Source: Hoplostethus atlanticus (Eukaryota > Chordata > Actinopteri > Trachichthyiformes > Trachichthyidae). Taken from it: DNA of 64,000 bases. How positions within the stretch are numbered: position 1 is the first letter of the stretch; each line of letters opens with the position of its first letter. Position numbers and translations under genes: made by a program. Location: NCBI GenBank assembly GCA_034670405.1, contig JAXDDX010000012.1:1310001-1374000 (forward strand), given 5' to 3'. The notes under the pieces are model-generated. The model was given only the letters and a program-made list of their open reading frames with translations, was not told the origin of the DNA and did not search any database. This document shows, piece after piece, positions 1-12,900 of this stretch.

Positions 1-491
1 TTGTTGTTTTTCATGTTATTGTGTCACGTTGAGATATTTCCAACGCAGCTACAATGGAGTTTAATAGGAGAGAAATGTTCCATCAACAGTAAACGTGGTG
101 TCATAAAACTCACCGCTGATGATGCATTCAGGTCTAATAAGAGATACTGTAAAAACAAGCTTCCGACTAGGAAAAAACATTCACCTCAACCTCGTAGTGG
201 TAATTCCAAATAGGAAATATGGGAACTTTTTGAAGGCTCTGATATCTCCCACCTGACGGTACCAATAACAGAAGGGTGTCAAACATGGCTGCTGCGAATC
301 TACTCAAGTCCAACCTAAGTTATATTCACAGTAGTACGCTTCTGCACAATTTCCTCTTTTTATGATTAACTAGAAATGCCTGCTGCAGTTTGTTTGGTTG
401 ACAAAGCAACGTGTTAAAGAGCCAAGCTTAATTGTTTTTGATCCTGCATGAAGAGAATACACGGTTGCAGTTACTTAACCATTAAACTCAC
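1..491 (-). other. Intron 5 of mpp7 (partial)
   Basis: This is the sequence between the exon 5 donor and the window edge. I see no exon, repeat array or mobile element in it. The plus-strand frame at 1-213 has no family resemblance. Confidence 0.8.
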
Positions 492-572
492 CTTCACATG
501 GGGTTTGGCAAGTAGTTTGAGCAGCTCCTTGATCTCCCCATTGGCTGATTTCCCTTGTAGCTCCTCAGACAC
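492..572 (-). CDS. mpp7: mpp7 exon 5 (residues 79-105, start of L27C)
   Basis: This 81-nt exon is bounded by a CTCTTTAG acceptor (sense strand) and a GTGAGT donor. It encodes 27 residues starting [12 protein letters not shown] and ending [15 protein letters not shown], which is the first helix region of the second L27 domain, the part that in the family pairs with LIN7. Both borders are phase 0, so the exon could be skipped without a frameshift. The next exon, expected to begin with the ALLSVHD-type segment of the family, is not found in bases 1-491 and must lie outside the window. Confidence 0.92.
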
Positions 573-3200
573 CTAAAGAGAGAGAGACAGAGAGGGTTAA
601 CACTCGGATATCTCTGAAGATGCTGCACATACACTGAAGGTCCCGATAATAAAAATGATAGTAGAGGAGAAGAAGATCCCACTGTCTTCGATAATGTATC
701 GGTCCAAATGGCAGACCAAACAGACAAGATAGATCTTTAAACTAGACTCTTCCAACCAGACTCAAAGCTGTGTCAAAGTATGATTACACCTAAAAAATAT
801 CCATCTTAAATCATCGTATCTCGTATTGAGTCTCAAAATGTTATTTTTCTGTTTTAGCAGCAGTCAGAGGGATGTGATCAGTAACTCACAGACTAAGTTG
901 ACCAACGGGCCAACCTCTGAAAAACTCCTTTAAGTGTGACGCTCACGTAGACGACGGCAGACATCGGAAAAACCTACTGCTTGTTTGACTAATGAACCCC
1001 CCGCCGTGAGGGAGAGGTAAAGCCAGGGGGGCCTAGGGGGTTACCAAGGGGTTAGGGAGGGGAGGGCCATGTCACTTTACCCAATGATAGGAGCACGTGC
1101 CTTAGCTGGGGAGGTCTTTCCATTAGTTCAAAACACCCCCAGGGAAAAAGAGACCACGCTAATGGATAGCCACAGTGGTCAAGGTTACTCCAGCTGAACC
1201 CCAGTCAACCCTACAGTACTTCACTTTATCAAGTAAAGAAGACTGACAAACTCTGCACGATGTTTGGAAAGAAAGGAGAGAGAAAGGGCGAAAGAAGGGA
1301 ATGGAGGGGGATGCTCTCTTCATCCATGAACCCCGGAAAAGAAGGAAAGGAGAGGAAGTAAGAGAGGGTGGAAGAGAGAGGAGGATGGAGGATGGAGAAA
1401 AAGAAAGAAAGGGCGAAAAAAACAGAGAATGCGAGGGATGAGGCAATGAGGAGAGCGAGGTGGAGGTGGAGGTGGAGGGGAGTTGGGGTCAGGGTCTTTA
1501 GCGGGGGAATGGCTCCTACTCTTGACAGAGCAACCATCACCTCCTTGCCAAGCTGTTAACAGCCGGGGAGGGAGGGAGGGAGGGAGGGACAGAAAGAGAG
1601 AGGACTGTAAATTTCCAGTCCCTCATATTGTCCTATTAAGGCCCCTTGTCCCATCAGTCAGCAGGGAGGAAAGATGAGGCATGTTTGACAACATACTCCA
1701 CTCTCTACCTTCACGCTTCCACGTTAGAATCACATTTTCCATCCTCGACTCTTCTCCTCGTCTCTCACAGGGTGAGGGGAGGAGGAGGAGGAGGAAACAA
1801 AAAAAAGATGATGGTCTGCTCTGAGGCCAGGCGTATTTCATTTGTGAAAGGTCATGGCAGGCAGTCCTGTGTCTTCAGATAGGTTTAATCCCAGTTCGTC
1901 AGTTTACAGCTCTCCCCCGACCGAGGGTCCACTACTGATATATCTACTGATATATCTACTGATATATCGGGTCAGTGTCGTTCAGCTCCGATATGATGGA
2001 TTGAACGGTTTGTTTGTTATTGTAGAATTGATCAATACTACACTGGTTGTGTGTGGGAAGCCCTTGACCTTAATTGATCCTAATGCAACATTTTGATCAA
2101 AATCCACACAAATGAAAACGTTTTATTATTAGTCATCATCACCATCATGTTTTAGTGTTTCATGGTCTAAATACTGTTTCAGAAGCTTTTTCTCCTTGCA
2201 AAGGAACAATATTGGCAAAGTAAAGGCTATTGGTAAAAATATTGGTTTCAATATCGGCCTTGAAAAACCCATACAGGTCAAATCCAAATCCAAAAATGCC
2301 TTAAATATATATCATAGTTTATAGTATAGATGTTAAAGCATACACAAGCTTGTTCAAACACACTAAAATGGTGTGTATGTACAATGTGCACTGTGTATGT
2401 GAGGCCCACGGAGAGCACTGCAACATAAAAACATGGCTCTGGTGGAAGAGAACATGAAACTGAAGATGGACACAGAGAAATAAAGGTTTCAAGGGGAGTA
2501 TAAAGCATCGGTCGACAAGTTATGATGTTTGTGCGCTTTTGGTTTCACGTGTGTTTATGTATCTTGGAAAGCATACCTCGATACGAAGCCTATCCGTTGT
2601 TGTTTAAAGAGGTAATGGATGTGTCCGACTCTGACCATGTCAAATTATGATGGCTCAAAAACATCTTTATGACGCTGGACCGGCGTGAGGCTCTGGCAGC
2701 CATAACGTGCTGTGTAGTGAGGAAGAACATTGAAGAGCCACCTGACACTTGTTGAATCTCTTCATCTCTCCACTGGTGTTAATACTGAGCTGTGGACCGG
2801 TGCTCTTTGATGCCACCTGGCAGTCTGTTCAGGGAATGGCAGTTGTCTGGGTCTGTTGAGTCTGAAAGTGTTGGGAAGGCCGCCAGAGGAGGAGACGGGG
2901 TGGTTTGGGAAGGAGAGGGATAGGAGTCAGCCGCTGGGGGATACGGGCTACATTCAAGAGATGGATGCTGATTTGGCACGAGAGACCGGAGATCGGCGGA
3001 CGGTTGATGTGGCTCGTTCGGCTTTCTACAAGATTAGAAACGGATTGGATCGACAGACTAAGGACTCGCGCCGAGCCGGTTCACGTCTGAGGCCGACTTG
3101 CCACCATTTGATTAATGTAACGCGGCACTTTACATTCCACAACGAGGCAAGAGTGTGTCTGCTTGTGTTTCAGACTTAATGAGAACTGGGGAGAAACCAT

Positions 3201-3248
<48 letters not shown>

Positions 3249-4993
3249 GTAACGTTTCCCAAAGCCAAGTATTGATCGTGTTTCAGGCGGCGTTGGCGGC
3301 GCTAGCTTGCCCGAGCGGTGGCAGTCACCTGCTGTGTGTGTGCTAGACAGTGCGGCCAGGGGCAGACAGGGGTTGAAGTGCCATTTTATGTTAGGCAATA
3401 AATTAAGCCTCCATTACCCGAAACCCAAGCCCGAAATGAATTTCATCTCACTGTAGATCTCTCCCCTCGCACTTCAATACCCCGCCACCACTTCAATGGC
3501 TTTTCGTTTTGGAGCGGCGACGTGGATGAAAAACGATCCGCCTTAAAAATACACTGCAACACTCCAGGTCGGAGGTTTTTTGGGTTAGCCGGGGGAAGGG
3601 GGGACGCAGGATCGCGGTGCGCTGTGGGAAACTTTGATACACCATCTCTGGGCTTTATCCCGATACCTGATAATCCCGGGGAGACGTTTCGCGGAGCATT
3701 TACCAGGAAGCATAAATTTGAAAGTCTGTAATTTGACAAATAGAATGAGAGAGAACGTCTATGAAGGGAAGGGAGGATGGAGGGTGATAGCTGGGGGTCT
3801 CTTGAACATAAATGGCCTCTCGCCACGACTCGGGGAGGGAGGGCAAGGACTCAGGAAAGAGAAACAGAAGCGGTCCTTCCCGCTCTCTGTTGGCCGTTCA
3901 GAGGAATGCAGTGAGATTCTTGTTCTGGCGTTGGGTGGTTAGCGCTGTTTCTTTGGGCCCGGGGTAAGAGTAAGGTTTGGACACGGAAAGAAAAAGGGCC
4001 GATAAAGTTTCTCTTTGAAGTTTTTCGTCCCTGCGGAGCCGGGGTGGGCCGTCCCAGTGCGGTTGAGGGTCTTGAGTGGTTTGGGTGACCCTGGCGTTCC
4101 TGTCATCTGTATCGGTTTGGTTCAAACTGTCCAGAGTGGAACGTGCTGGCGTCCCGTACCGAAGCTCGCTGCCAGTCAGGTCATGAAAAAGACCACAGGA
4201 TTGACTTTCTTTCGTGACTCACTCTCAGGACACTCTGGACTCTTTCTCTCTTGGTCTCCAGCCCCCCTTGCCTTGACTATAAGAATTTCAGCCCCCCTCT
4301 CTCTCGTCTTTCCCTTGACTCAGTACTAATTAGGATGATGTATGGCTGCGGGCTCTTGAGAAGGGGAGGAATAGTCGGAGGCACTTTGATTACAATAAAC
4401 AGAGCAGAGGATTTCAAACAAAACCACACACCAGTAAAACCGAGGACTTTTCCTCCTCTCCTCTCCGCTCACCATGCCAGGCTGGTCCTCGGGTTTACAC
4501 AGGTGTGTGTGTGTGTGTGAGAGAGCGCAGGCACATGCATGCACATGCGCACACACGTGCACGTCAATGAACAATGTCAAAGAATGATATTGTACTGGAA
4601 CCAATGTTGGGACACTGACCAACATCAATGGATGTTCAGTTAATCAGCAGACAAAATGCTTTTCACAGCTTGACGGGAGCAGCAGGGCCAGTGGAAGGAA
4701 ACCGCTCACTGGCTCACTGTTATTGCCAGTGTTGTGGCAGAAGTGGCATTTCAGGGACCGTTTGATAACTGACCAGGGACTGCTCTTCCTCTGACTCTTC
4801 CATTGATGTGGCACAATTCAGTCTCTCCTCCGTCATCGCTCCTGTCGCCCGTCACATTGTGACCAGCCATCGTTGGCTCTCGTTTGAATCAGTACCCTTA
4901 CTGGAGCAAACAAGTCATCTAGAGCCACGAGAGGGAGTTCAGAGGTCACCCCAGGGGGAGACGAAACAGGTTTTGTCAACGCTTCCAGGATGG

Positions 4994-5037
<44 letters not shown>

Positions 5038-5162
5038 CCAAACAGAAAGGGGTCTCCCTCCACAGATGGACTTACATCACAGGCCAGAGTCTCAGCACTG
5101 TCCAGGACGGGGGCGGGGCTGCTCTCCTCATAGTGCTGCAGGCGTTCATGGATCTGAAAGGA

Positions 5163-5218
<56 letters not shown>

Positions 5219-5277
5219 CAACCTGGGGCTGCAGGGGCACGGCGAGGCCTCTCTGAGCAAACACACACACATGTGTA

Positions 5278-5311
<34 letters not shown>

Positions 5312-5858
5312 TGTACACATATAAGCCAACTTGTGCAGCTGCAACCACACAAACGAAAACATATACACCCTTCTCCATCCACACCACCACACACACACAC
5401 ACACACACACAGACACACAACACTTGCAGTAGATCAAACACAGGCAATCACACACAGACACACACACAATTCTCTCAAATAAACTCTCTCAAATGACTAT
5501 CTGAGCATGATGTTAAGCGATTCAGCTCACTGTACAAACAATCCAGTCTTCACCATGCATTCGATATGCCCCGGTGGCCAGGTGAGGAGTCCAAATCATT
5601 TCAACAGCTTGGTTAAACTGGCTAAATATTTCCTTATCAGCCTCAACGCTGCAACTCCAGAATGCTGAGAGACCAAGCTGTTTCTCTGGGGAGTTACTAA
5701 AATGGAAACTAGGCCTGACTTGTGTGTAACTCACACACACACACACACACACACACCAAAAACATCACTCAAAAACTGATGTGTGGAGCAGAGATGGAGA
5801 GATTTACATATACACACAGCCACACGCTTGCACCCACGCACACAGTTGCAGACTCGTG

Positions 5859-5889
<31 letters not shown>

Positions 5890-8800
5890 ACACGCACACA
5901 CACGCGAGAGCCTTCCCATTTGTGATTTAAGAGCAGCTATGGAGGAATGCGTCGACAGCTTACAGGCTGCTGTCAGCTCCCATCAGCGAACAGACAGGGA
6001 CGACTATCCTCCTAACACACACACTGCACGGTCTCTTCTTAGCCCAGCATGGTGAGGGGAGCAGGGCCACTAGCCTGACTGATAGCTGGGCCCCGGGCCT
6101 GGATCTCCAGCTGGATGTCCCAGTATACATTCCAGCACGGGGCTGGAATAGAGGGCTGTTTGGCTGGGGAGACAGTGACAGAGAAGCCCCTGGACCAGCT
6201 GGGTGTCTGCAGGGCCAAGTCAACACATGTGGGTGCACGCACACGCACACGCACACGCACACACACACACACACACACACAGACGGAGCAGTGACAAATT
6301 GTGACAGAGAGCCACTCACTAAGATAGAAAGCAAGAAGAGAAACAGTTTATTTGCAGCATCTGTAACAGTTACAGATGCTGCAAACTAAACATGTGCAAT
6401 TAAAACATCTGTTTAACGACATCATTTTTCCTTCCTGCTCCTCAAACCGTGTTTATTACCTAGACAACATCCTAGCAGCTCTGTGGGTACAGTGGAATGC
6501 TGCCCTAAAGTGAATGAGACCCAGTGACAATATTTTCTGCTCTTAGGTGGAAATAACTGGGATGCTATGATAAGGAAAAATACATGTAACATGTGAAGTT
6601 GAGTTTTTTTTGAAGATGAGAATCTTTTCAGGTCATCATCTGTCTTTCATAAACAAGAGAGTAAAACTAAGTACTGATACCAAAGGATGATGTAATTTAC
6701 AATGCAATACAAAGCTGATGTCACCATCCAAAAGCAATATTATGTCTTTCTGGTGAGAAAAATTCAACAGAACTACACATTAAATGTCTTTGCCTATTTA
6801 TGCTCCTCTCTGCAGATCATAACTCCTGTTCAACTGTTGGCCTTAAACTGGTACAACCGTGTCATCTTGACTTATCCACACAGTCTCCCGTGATAAATCA
6901 CGGCCTGTTAGGGCTATGCGTTAGCCAAGAGAGCAGCCATGTTTCAGGGTCAGCTTAGAGGTTCAAATCCATGTGTAAAGCCCACATTACTTGCCTATAA
7001 AACACAGCGCATTAGGCGTGTCGCGGGGGTAATCTGTTGAAGGCCTGGGGGAGGCAGATGGCTGCTTAGCTCAACTGTAGAGCGAGGAAATCTGGGACCT
7101 GGGGACCCCTGGTACTAGAGGGCTGAGCTACGGGAGTAGGAAGATGGTGATGGGAAAAGCTCTGAGGGAGCAAGGGCCCAGGAAGGGCCTGGAGAGGCAT
7201 TGGGAACCTACATGAGAGTAGAGATAAGGTTAGGCAAAGTTAAAGATCATAGCATGATCTTTGAAGCTGTGCTGTAAGTGCAATCAAGATGCTAAGCCTG
7301 AACAGAATATTCAACTTTTATGTGTTGAGGTAAGCTAAGCTGCTGTCAGTGAGTTCATCACAAGACTGTCAGCTTCCCTAAAACGTATCCTACTCTACTG
7401 TTGAGGTACCAAAAACTCCACCCTCTGTCCTGACTCCTCTCTGTTCCTCGAACCAGGCCGTAAAAGGACAGCGAGGCAGCTCCAGTTACTTCATCTGTCC
7501 TGAGTATCTCTGTAAGAAAACAGATGAAATGGAGCATGAAGGTTGCCAGCTACGTCTACGTCTCCCTAACATACCACAGTCCCAGTGGCATCTGCTTAGG
7601 TAGTTGTTGCTCCACCACCTCGGCTTACTTAGTTACTGTGGAATTTTTGCTCTGCTTAGCGAGTGAACGCGAGATTGAAATGCTTTTATTTACAGCTAAA
7701 GGACGCTGTCCAAGCGCCTGTCCGTGACGCAGTAAGCGTACTTTAAAGTCATTACCCCGCTTTTTACATAGCGCATTCTCTGTCCCCCTGGTGAGGCAGC
7801 AGTGCTCCTGGCAAGCGGTGGACGTGGTCTGGTGGAATAAAAAAAAAAAAAAATGTCGGTAGGACACAGTGAGAGACAGTGTGCTACAGCCAAGGAAGGC
7901 TTAGCTCAAACCAGAGCGCAACTCCAGGACACACAGGCAAATCAAAGACCGGGACTCTGAGGCTCCTCGGATGAGAAACGCAGTGTTGCTCCTATGTAAA
8001 ATAAGGTTGAGGAGAGAGGAAAGCTCCCTGAAGTGCAGGCTTAGAAAAGATGAATGAATGTGTACCTTCACTAAACGCTCCAAAAAAAAGAGAAAAAAAC
8101 ATGCTACAATGGAGCAGTGTGTCCCCGTCCCCGCAGAGGCCTCAGACCCGGTTGTGTTTGCTTCTAGAAATACCCGACGGGCTTAAAATACACACGGCAA
8201 CACAGAAAAAAAATATGAAGAAAAACACTAACATGGATAAGAATCGTCGATATGAACTGGAGGTGATGTTTGAAATTGGAGAGTTTCCAGAGAGGGTGGA
8301 CTGGAGCAAAAACACAACCTCCATCTTCATCATCTTCAGACGCCGGTGCTCTCGCCACTGCCAAGGATCACTGTGATGGTTACAGGGTCAAAGGTTGCCT
8401 GTTCCCACTGTCATTGGTCAGACACCTAATAGACCTTTGAGAAACCACTAAATTCAGCAATTCAAATGCTTCTGGTCACTTAAGAGTAAATTCAATACAT
8501 TGATCATAGTCAATGTCTCAGGCCCGGTTCGTCACTGTGGAGCCACAACCAACAACATGTCTTACAAACAGTAACCCAGACACACTACAGCAACCAAAGT
8601 CTGGCACAGAAAGAGGGAGAGAGCGTGCAAGAGAGTGAAAGCTTGAAAGATGGAGAGGTGCGCTGATGGAGGGAGAAAGAGAGGTCTGGAGATCACAGGG
8701 CTGGATAGTGTTTCTGTTCCTGAGACCTGCAAGACCTCTGGTTAACGTCCTCTGACCAGAAACCCTCATGCCGATCGGGTTAGAGTTGACGATCTTTCTC

Positions 8801-9859
8801 CCGCTCCTGTTTCCACATCCACCCACAGGAGCAGATCCAGTATCAGTACCTCCGTTAATCCGCCTGGGTCCAATCTCTTGGTCCGATCCAGAACATCTTG
8901 TCAAGACCCCGCGGCACAGTGGACCAGAGCAAGTCGTGGGGGAGACGGGAGGGGGAGGGAGGGGCGTTTGCAGACAGGCGTGCAGGGTTGCGACTGAAAT
9001 AGCTGTCAGTCGGTGTGTTTACTCAAGGAGCAGCAGGAGAAAGGTTGGGGATTGGCCCGTCTCTCCTTTCACGAAGCAGGTTTACAGAGCAGAACCTCGG
9101 CTTCGGGCCTGGCGTGGTGGCATCAGGTCCTAGACAGTGTGGTGCGCTCTCAGCCCGAGCCTGGAGACGACACCGCCATCCTCCATCACCATCTGCCAAG
9201 GGAACAACTGGCCGGCCCTGCTGGCTCACGCCGACCAGAATTAGACTCAACCAGGAGTCGTCGAGGAGCAGGGAGCAAAGATTACAGCATCCACTTGACC
9301 CCTAGTGGATACACGGTGTACTTAAAGTTTACTATCCCACAGGAGATTTTTCAACTACTTCTCGGGGACTCACATTCTCAAATACCATTTCTCAGGACGT
9401 GAAACTGAATTTGCAGACTATGGCGTAGGACAATCTAGAAGAATATATCCTTTTATGTAGAAAACTAGTTAACTCACCAACAGTATTTTATTATTATTTA
9501 CTGTACAATGCAAGGAGTTGGGAAACATTTGTCAATTCAAGAAATGTTGTCAAACTTTTAACCAATTTCTGTTCATACCAATATCTCCAGAAAACCTTTT
9601 AAATGTCTTGGCTTGGCGTCCTGACCCATAACGATGCACTAAGGGATTTGTAGGCAGGAGGTAGGCATGCTACAAGACTACAAGTCAAACAAGTACAACA
9701 CACACACACACACAGGGGAGCACCTTGCCTTGAACACGGCCCTATACACGGAGCTCTGGCGCCTGAGCTCCGATTTGTAGGACACACTCGTCTTTCGTTC
9801 GTCGTGGAAAAGGCCTGGAGAATGTGACAGCTTATGAAGAACTGGGAGCAGATGCAGTG

Positions 9860-9906
<47 letters not shown>

Positions 9907-12900
9907 AGGGCAGTGGGCCAAGCATCCATGACAGCCATATCATTAAGATAGAGGATAGATTTTCTCCTAGAGGGAACAAGAGGGGCCCCTGCCGCACCGC
10001 CGTGTAGACCCCATTGATTCTGTATGGCGAGGACTCTTGAAACGCAGACAGTCGGCAAACATCATCATTGGAGGTTTTCTTGCTTGTGTTTCACTTTCTA
10101 ATATCCCCTTTCATTATGCACACAGAATAAAAACATCACCGGCAAAATATGAGGCAGGTGGCACATATTAAACAAGCAACTCATTCAAGTGATTTATAGA
10201 TGCTATGCTAGAAAACAATATTATGAATGGCTGAGGGCATAACGCCAGGACAAATGTACATGACTTACTGAGTCAGATTGATTCGACTACTTTCAAGGTA
10301 GTCAATTCAACATATAAATTTGGGTGGACTATCTAAAAACTCCAGGTGAACAGTGGGCTAGCCCATGATGTCTTCAGGCAATTCTTGGCCCACAAGGGAG
10401 TCATAAATACAATATATGGCACCGTGAACCTTATTTTCCATATTTTCTGCTCTGCTCTTATGCTCCATGTCCTATTAAGATTGGCTTCATATCGTATAGA
10501 CCTTCTGGTTTCACTTTGGGTCCTTTTTTTTTTCCTGAGGAATACGAAAATGGAAATCGGGGTCGACCAAAGTGACCTGGAATAATGGTTGTGGGATCAC
10601 TCCAGAGAGTTCCCTTGATTACCAATACAGACATTTGACTGATAGAATGGGGATTGGTGGATCTGTAGGCCTCTCCTCATTTTCCCTCTCCCCCTTGTGC
10701 CCTAGACACGGTTCAAGTCAATGAGTTTTAAGGCTATTCAGTAGTCAACGGGCCATACTGTTGCCTGTCTGCTCAAGGAGGGAGTTTCCCCCCTTCCTCT
10801 TACCCTGTCCCTATCACAACCCTGCCTTTGGCCTCATCCATCGTCTGGCTCTCCTGGCTCTATTCGGAGAAGCTTGTTTGTGGACACTGAGCATGATCTT
10901 TCGACTTCGTGCTGCACTCGGCCATTAAACACTTATGAAAATATTTGGAAGGTAGCCTAAGCGCCGAGGATAATGTTGCGAGGAGGGGGATTTATTTTGG
11001 ATGCAACAGAGGTTTTCAAACCGTAAATAACCACCCGGCTTGTGTCAGAAAGTACATTTTCTAGGAACAAATGGCAAGTTGAATCACTATAGCCAAAGGC
11101 TGCACAATCCATAATGTTCTTTAATTTACTATCGTTACAGTTCTAAAGCCGCAAGCTTTTTCTATGAGAATACAAGGCTCTGAATGGGTACACTGAATAG
11201 ACTAACTGAACAAGTCTGGAGGCTGGACGGCTTCAAAGGTCACCTTTCCCCAAGGATGGAGGTTCCCTTCTCCAAACCAGCCTGCAGGTATTTTCTCAGC
11301 TCCCCATGAGGGCTCCCGTTCCCCCGAAATAATAAATACGGACCTCAGAGGCAACCAGTGCACAGGACGTGCTAACCACAGACAGTACGAGTGGATCTCT
11401 AAGGTGGTATAGGCTTACAAGCCGAGCGCTGCTCCAGAGACGATTAGCTTCGTTTTTAGTTTTTAGTGCTGTGTGCAGGGTGTGGATCTTAGAGGGCTCA
11501 GAGAGAGGGATTGCAGCGGGGCGAGAGGTTTGTAACAATTTCCTTTTTTGGGATCTCCCTTCGTACCAGAGAACAGGAGAGGGGTGAGGTAAGGAGATTT
11601 CTGAGGTGTGGAAAGGACAAGATAGGCACCCAAAGAGTGAGTCTGTGGTTGTCGACCATGGGTACAGTCGCCCAACATAACAGTCTGAGTCACAGCACTT
11701 GGAGGGGCACCTGGAACCCGGTCCAGTTATTCATGGGATACTGAGTCTGGTATTCAAGGAACACGGTCCAGTTTGTCTCAAAATGAGTCCATTCATCAAA
11801 AACAGCGTAAACTTTCCATTTGGGTACAAGCGTGAGCTAAGTCACCTTTACGTGTCATTAAAGGGCTGTAGCATTGAAGAACAAACCGCCAAGCCCACAA
11901 AAATAGTGCTGGGTAACAAGGAAGCAAGCGCCAAGCCATTAGCATCTAACTAGAGCAGAATTAAAGGGAACGCTGACTGACCACAAAACGAGGGAGCTCA
12001 AGGCCTGGCTGAAGGCCTGCTGACAGAAAGTTGGTCTTAAAGGAGCCCCACACCTGATGCAGGTGGAAATTGAACGTTGTATTATATTTCCTGTGGCTTT
12101 TCTGGCTTGGCAGCGGAACAGTGAGTGTGGTGGAATTTATAGAAAGCACACTTGAGTAACTCCCTTTATTTGAAAGGAGGAGGAACTGTCTGGCGTCGCT
12201 TTAGCCTCGATAGCTGTTCATGTCGCATTTCATGTCAGGTTCGATGCCACGGCGACGAAAGTGGTCTTGTGAACCCGGAGCCCCACTGAAAGACGATATT
12301 AGAAAATATTTGCTTCATCTTGGTGACATAATTGGATTAGGAGGGACAAGGGAGGCTGTCCGGATCGTCTGATTAGGGCAGGCGAGGAGAGACAGAGGAG
12401 AGAAGTCTGGTTTTAGTCTTCGGTAGGCCTGAATTCTCTCTCTCTCTTTCTTCTCTCTCCTTCTGTCTCTGACACCTCCTCCTCTGCTCCTTTTCTCTCC
12501 CTTCAGACAGACTGACCAGCAACTGATGCTCCGTAATTACCCAGGTGAGGCCTGAGCGTTTCCATATGAGCAACCTGGGCTGCAGAGTCTGTCAGATTAA
12601 CGTGATGTGTGTGTTTTCTCTCTGCTGTTTAGCCTTTCCCAAAGTATCCACTTCACAGCCTTCTGAAACAAAAGGTGGAATCTGTGGAGGTTTGGTGGTG
12701 GGGCTTTGCAGGAAGGGGACAATTAAGGTTTTATTAATGGTGTGCCACTGACGTTAGCCATGTTCACCTGAATGCTCCTGTCTGACTGCTGGACTCTGCT
12801 GTAAGGCGAGAGGGTTGTTCTGTACTTCTGCATGTCTCCAAGTCTGACTGTCTCTCCATTTGGCTCACCAGCTGACAGGCTGGCTCACATCTCAGTACCA

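Larger units (their letters stand above)
573..5075 (-). other. Intron 4 of mpp7
   Basis: This 4.5 kb intron contains a purine-rich block on the plus strand (about 1263-1475), a run of five GGGA units at 1565-1588 able to form a G-quadruplex, a decayed MITE-like repeat (1917-2285), a GT repeat (3203-3242), a short GT/GA run (4503-4525) and the CA repeat next to exon 4. No other exon was recognised. Long frames in 1159-1882 and 3443-4329 are chance readings in purine-rich or GC-rich DNA. Confidence 0.75.

Noticed and set aside
6900..6990. B-box-like GGTTCAAATCC near 6960 suggesting a tRNA or SINE
   Set aside because: No matching A box at the right distance, no tRNA fold and no SINE tail.
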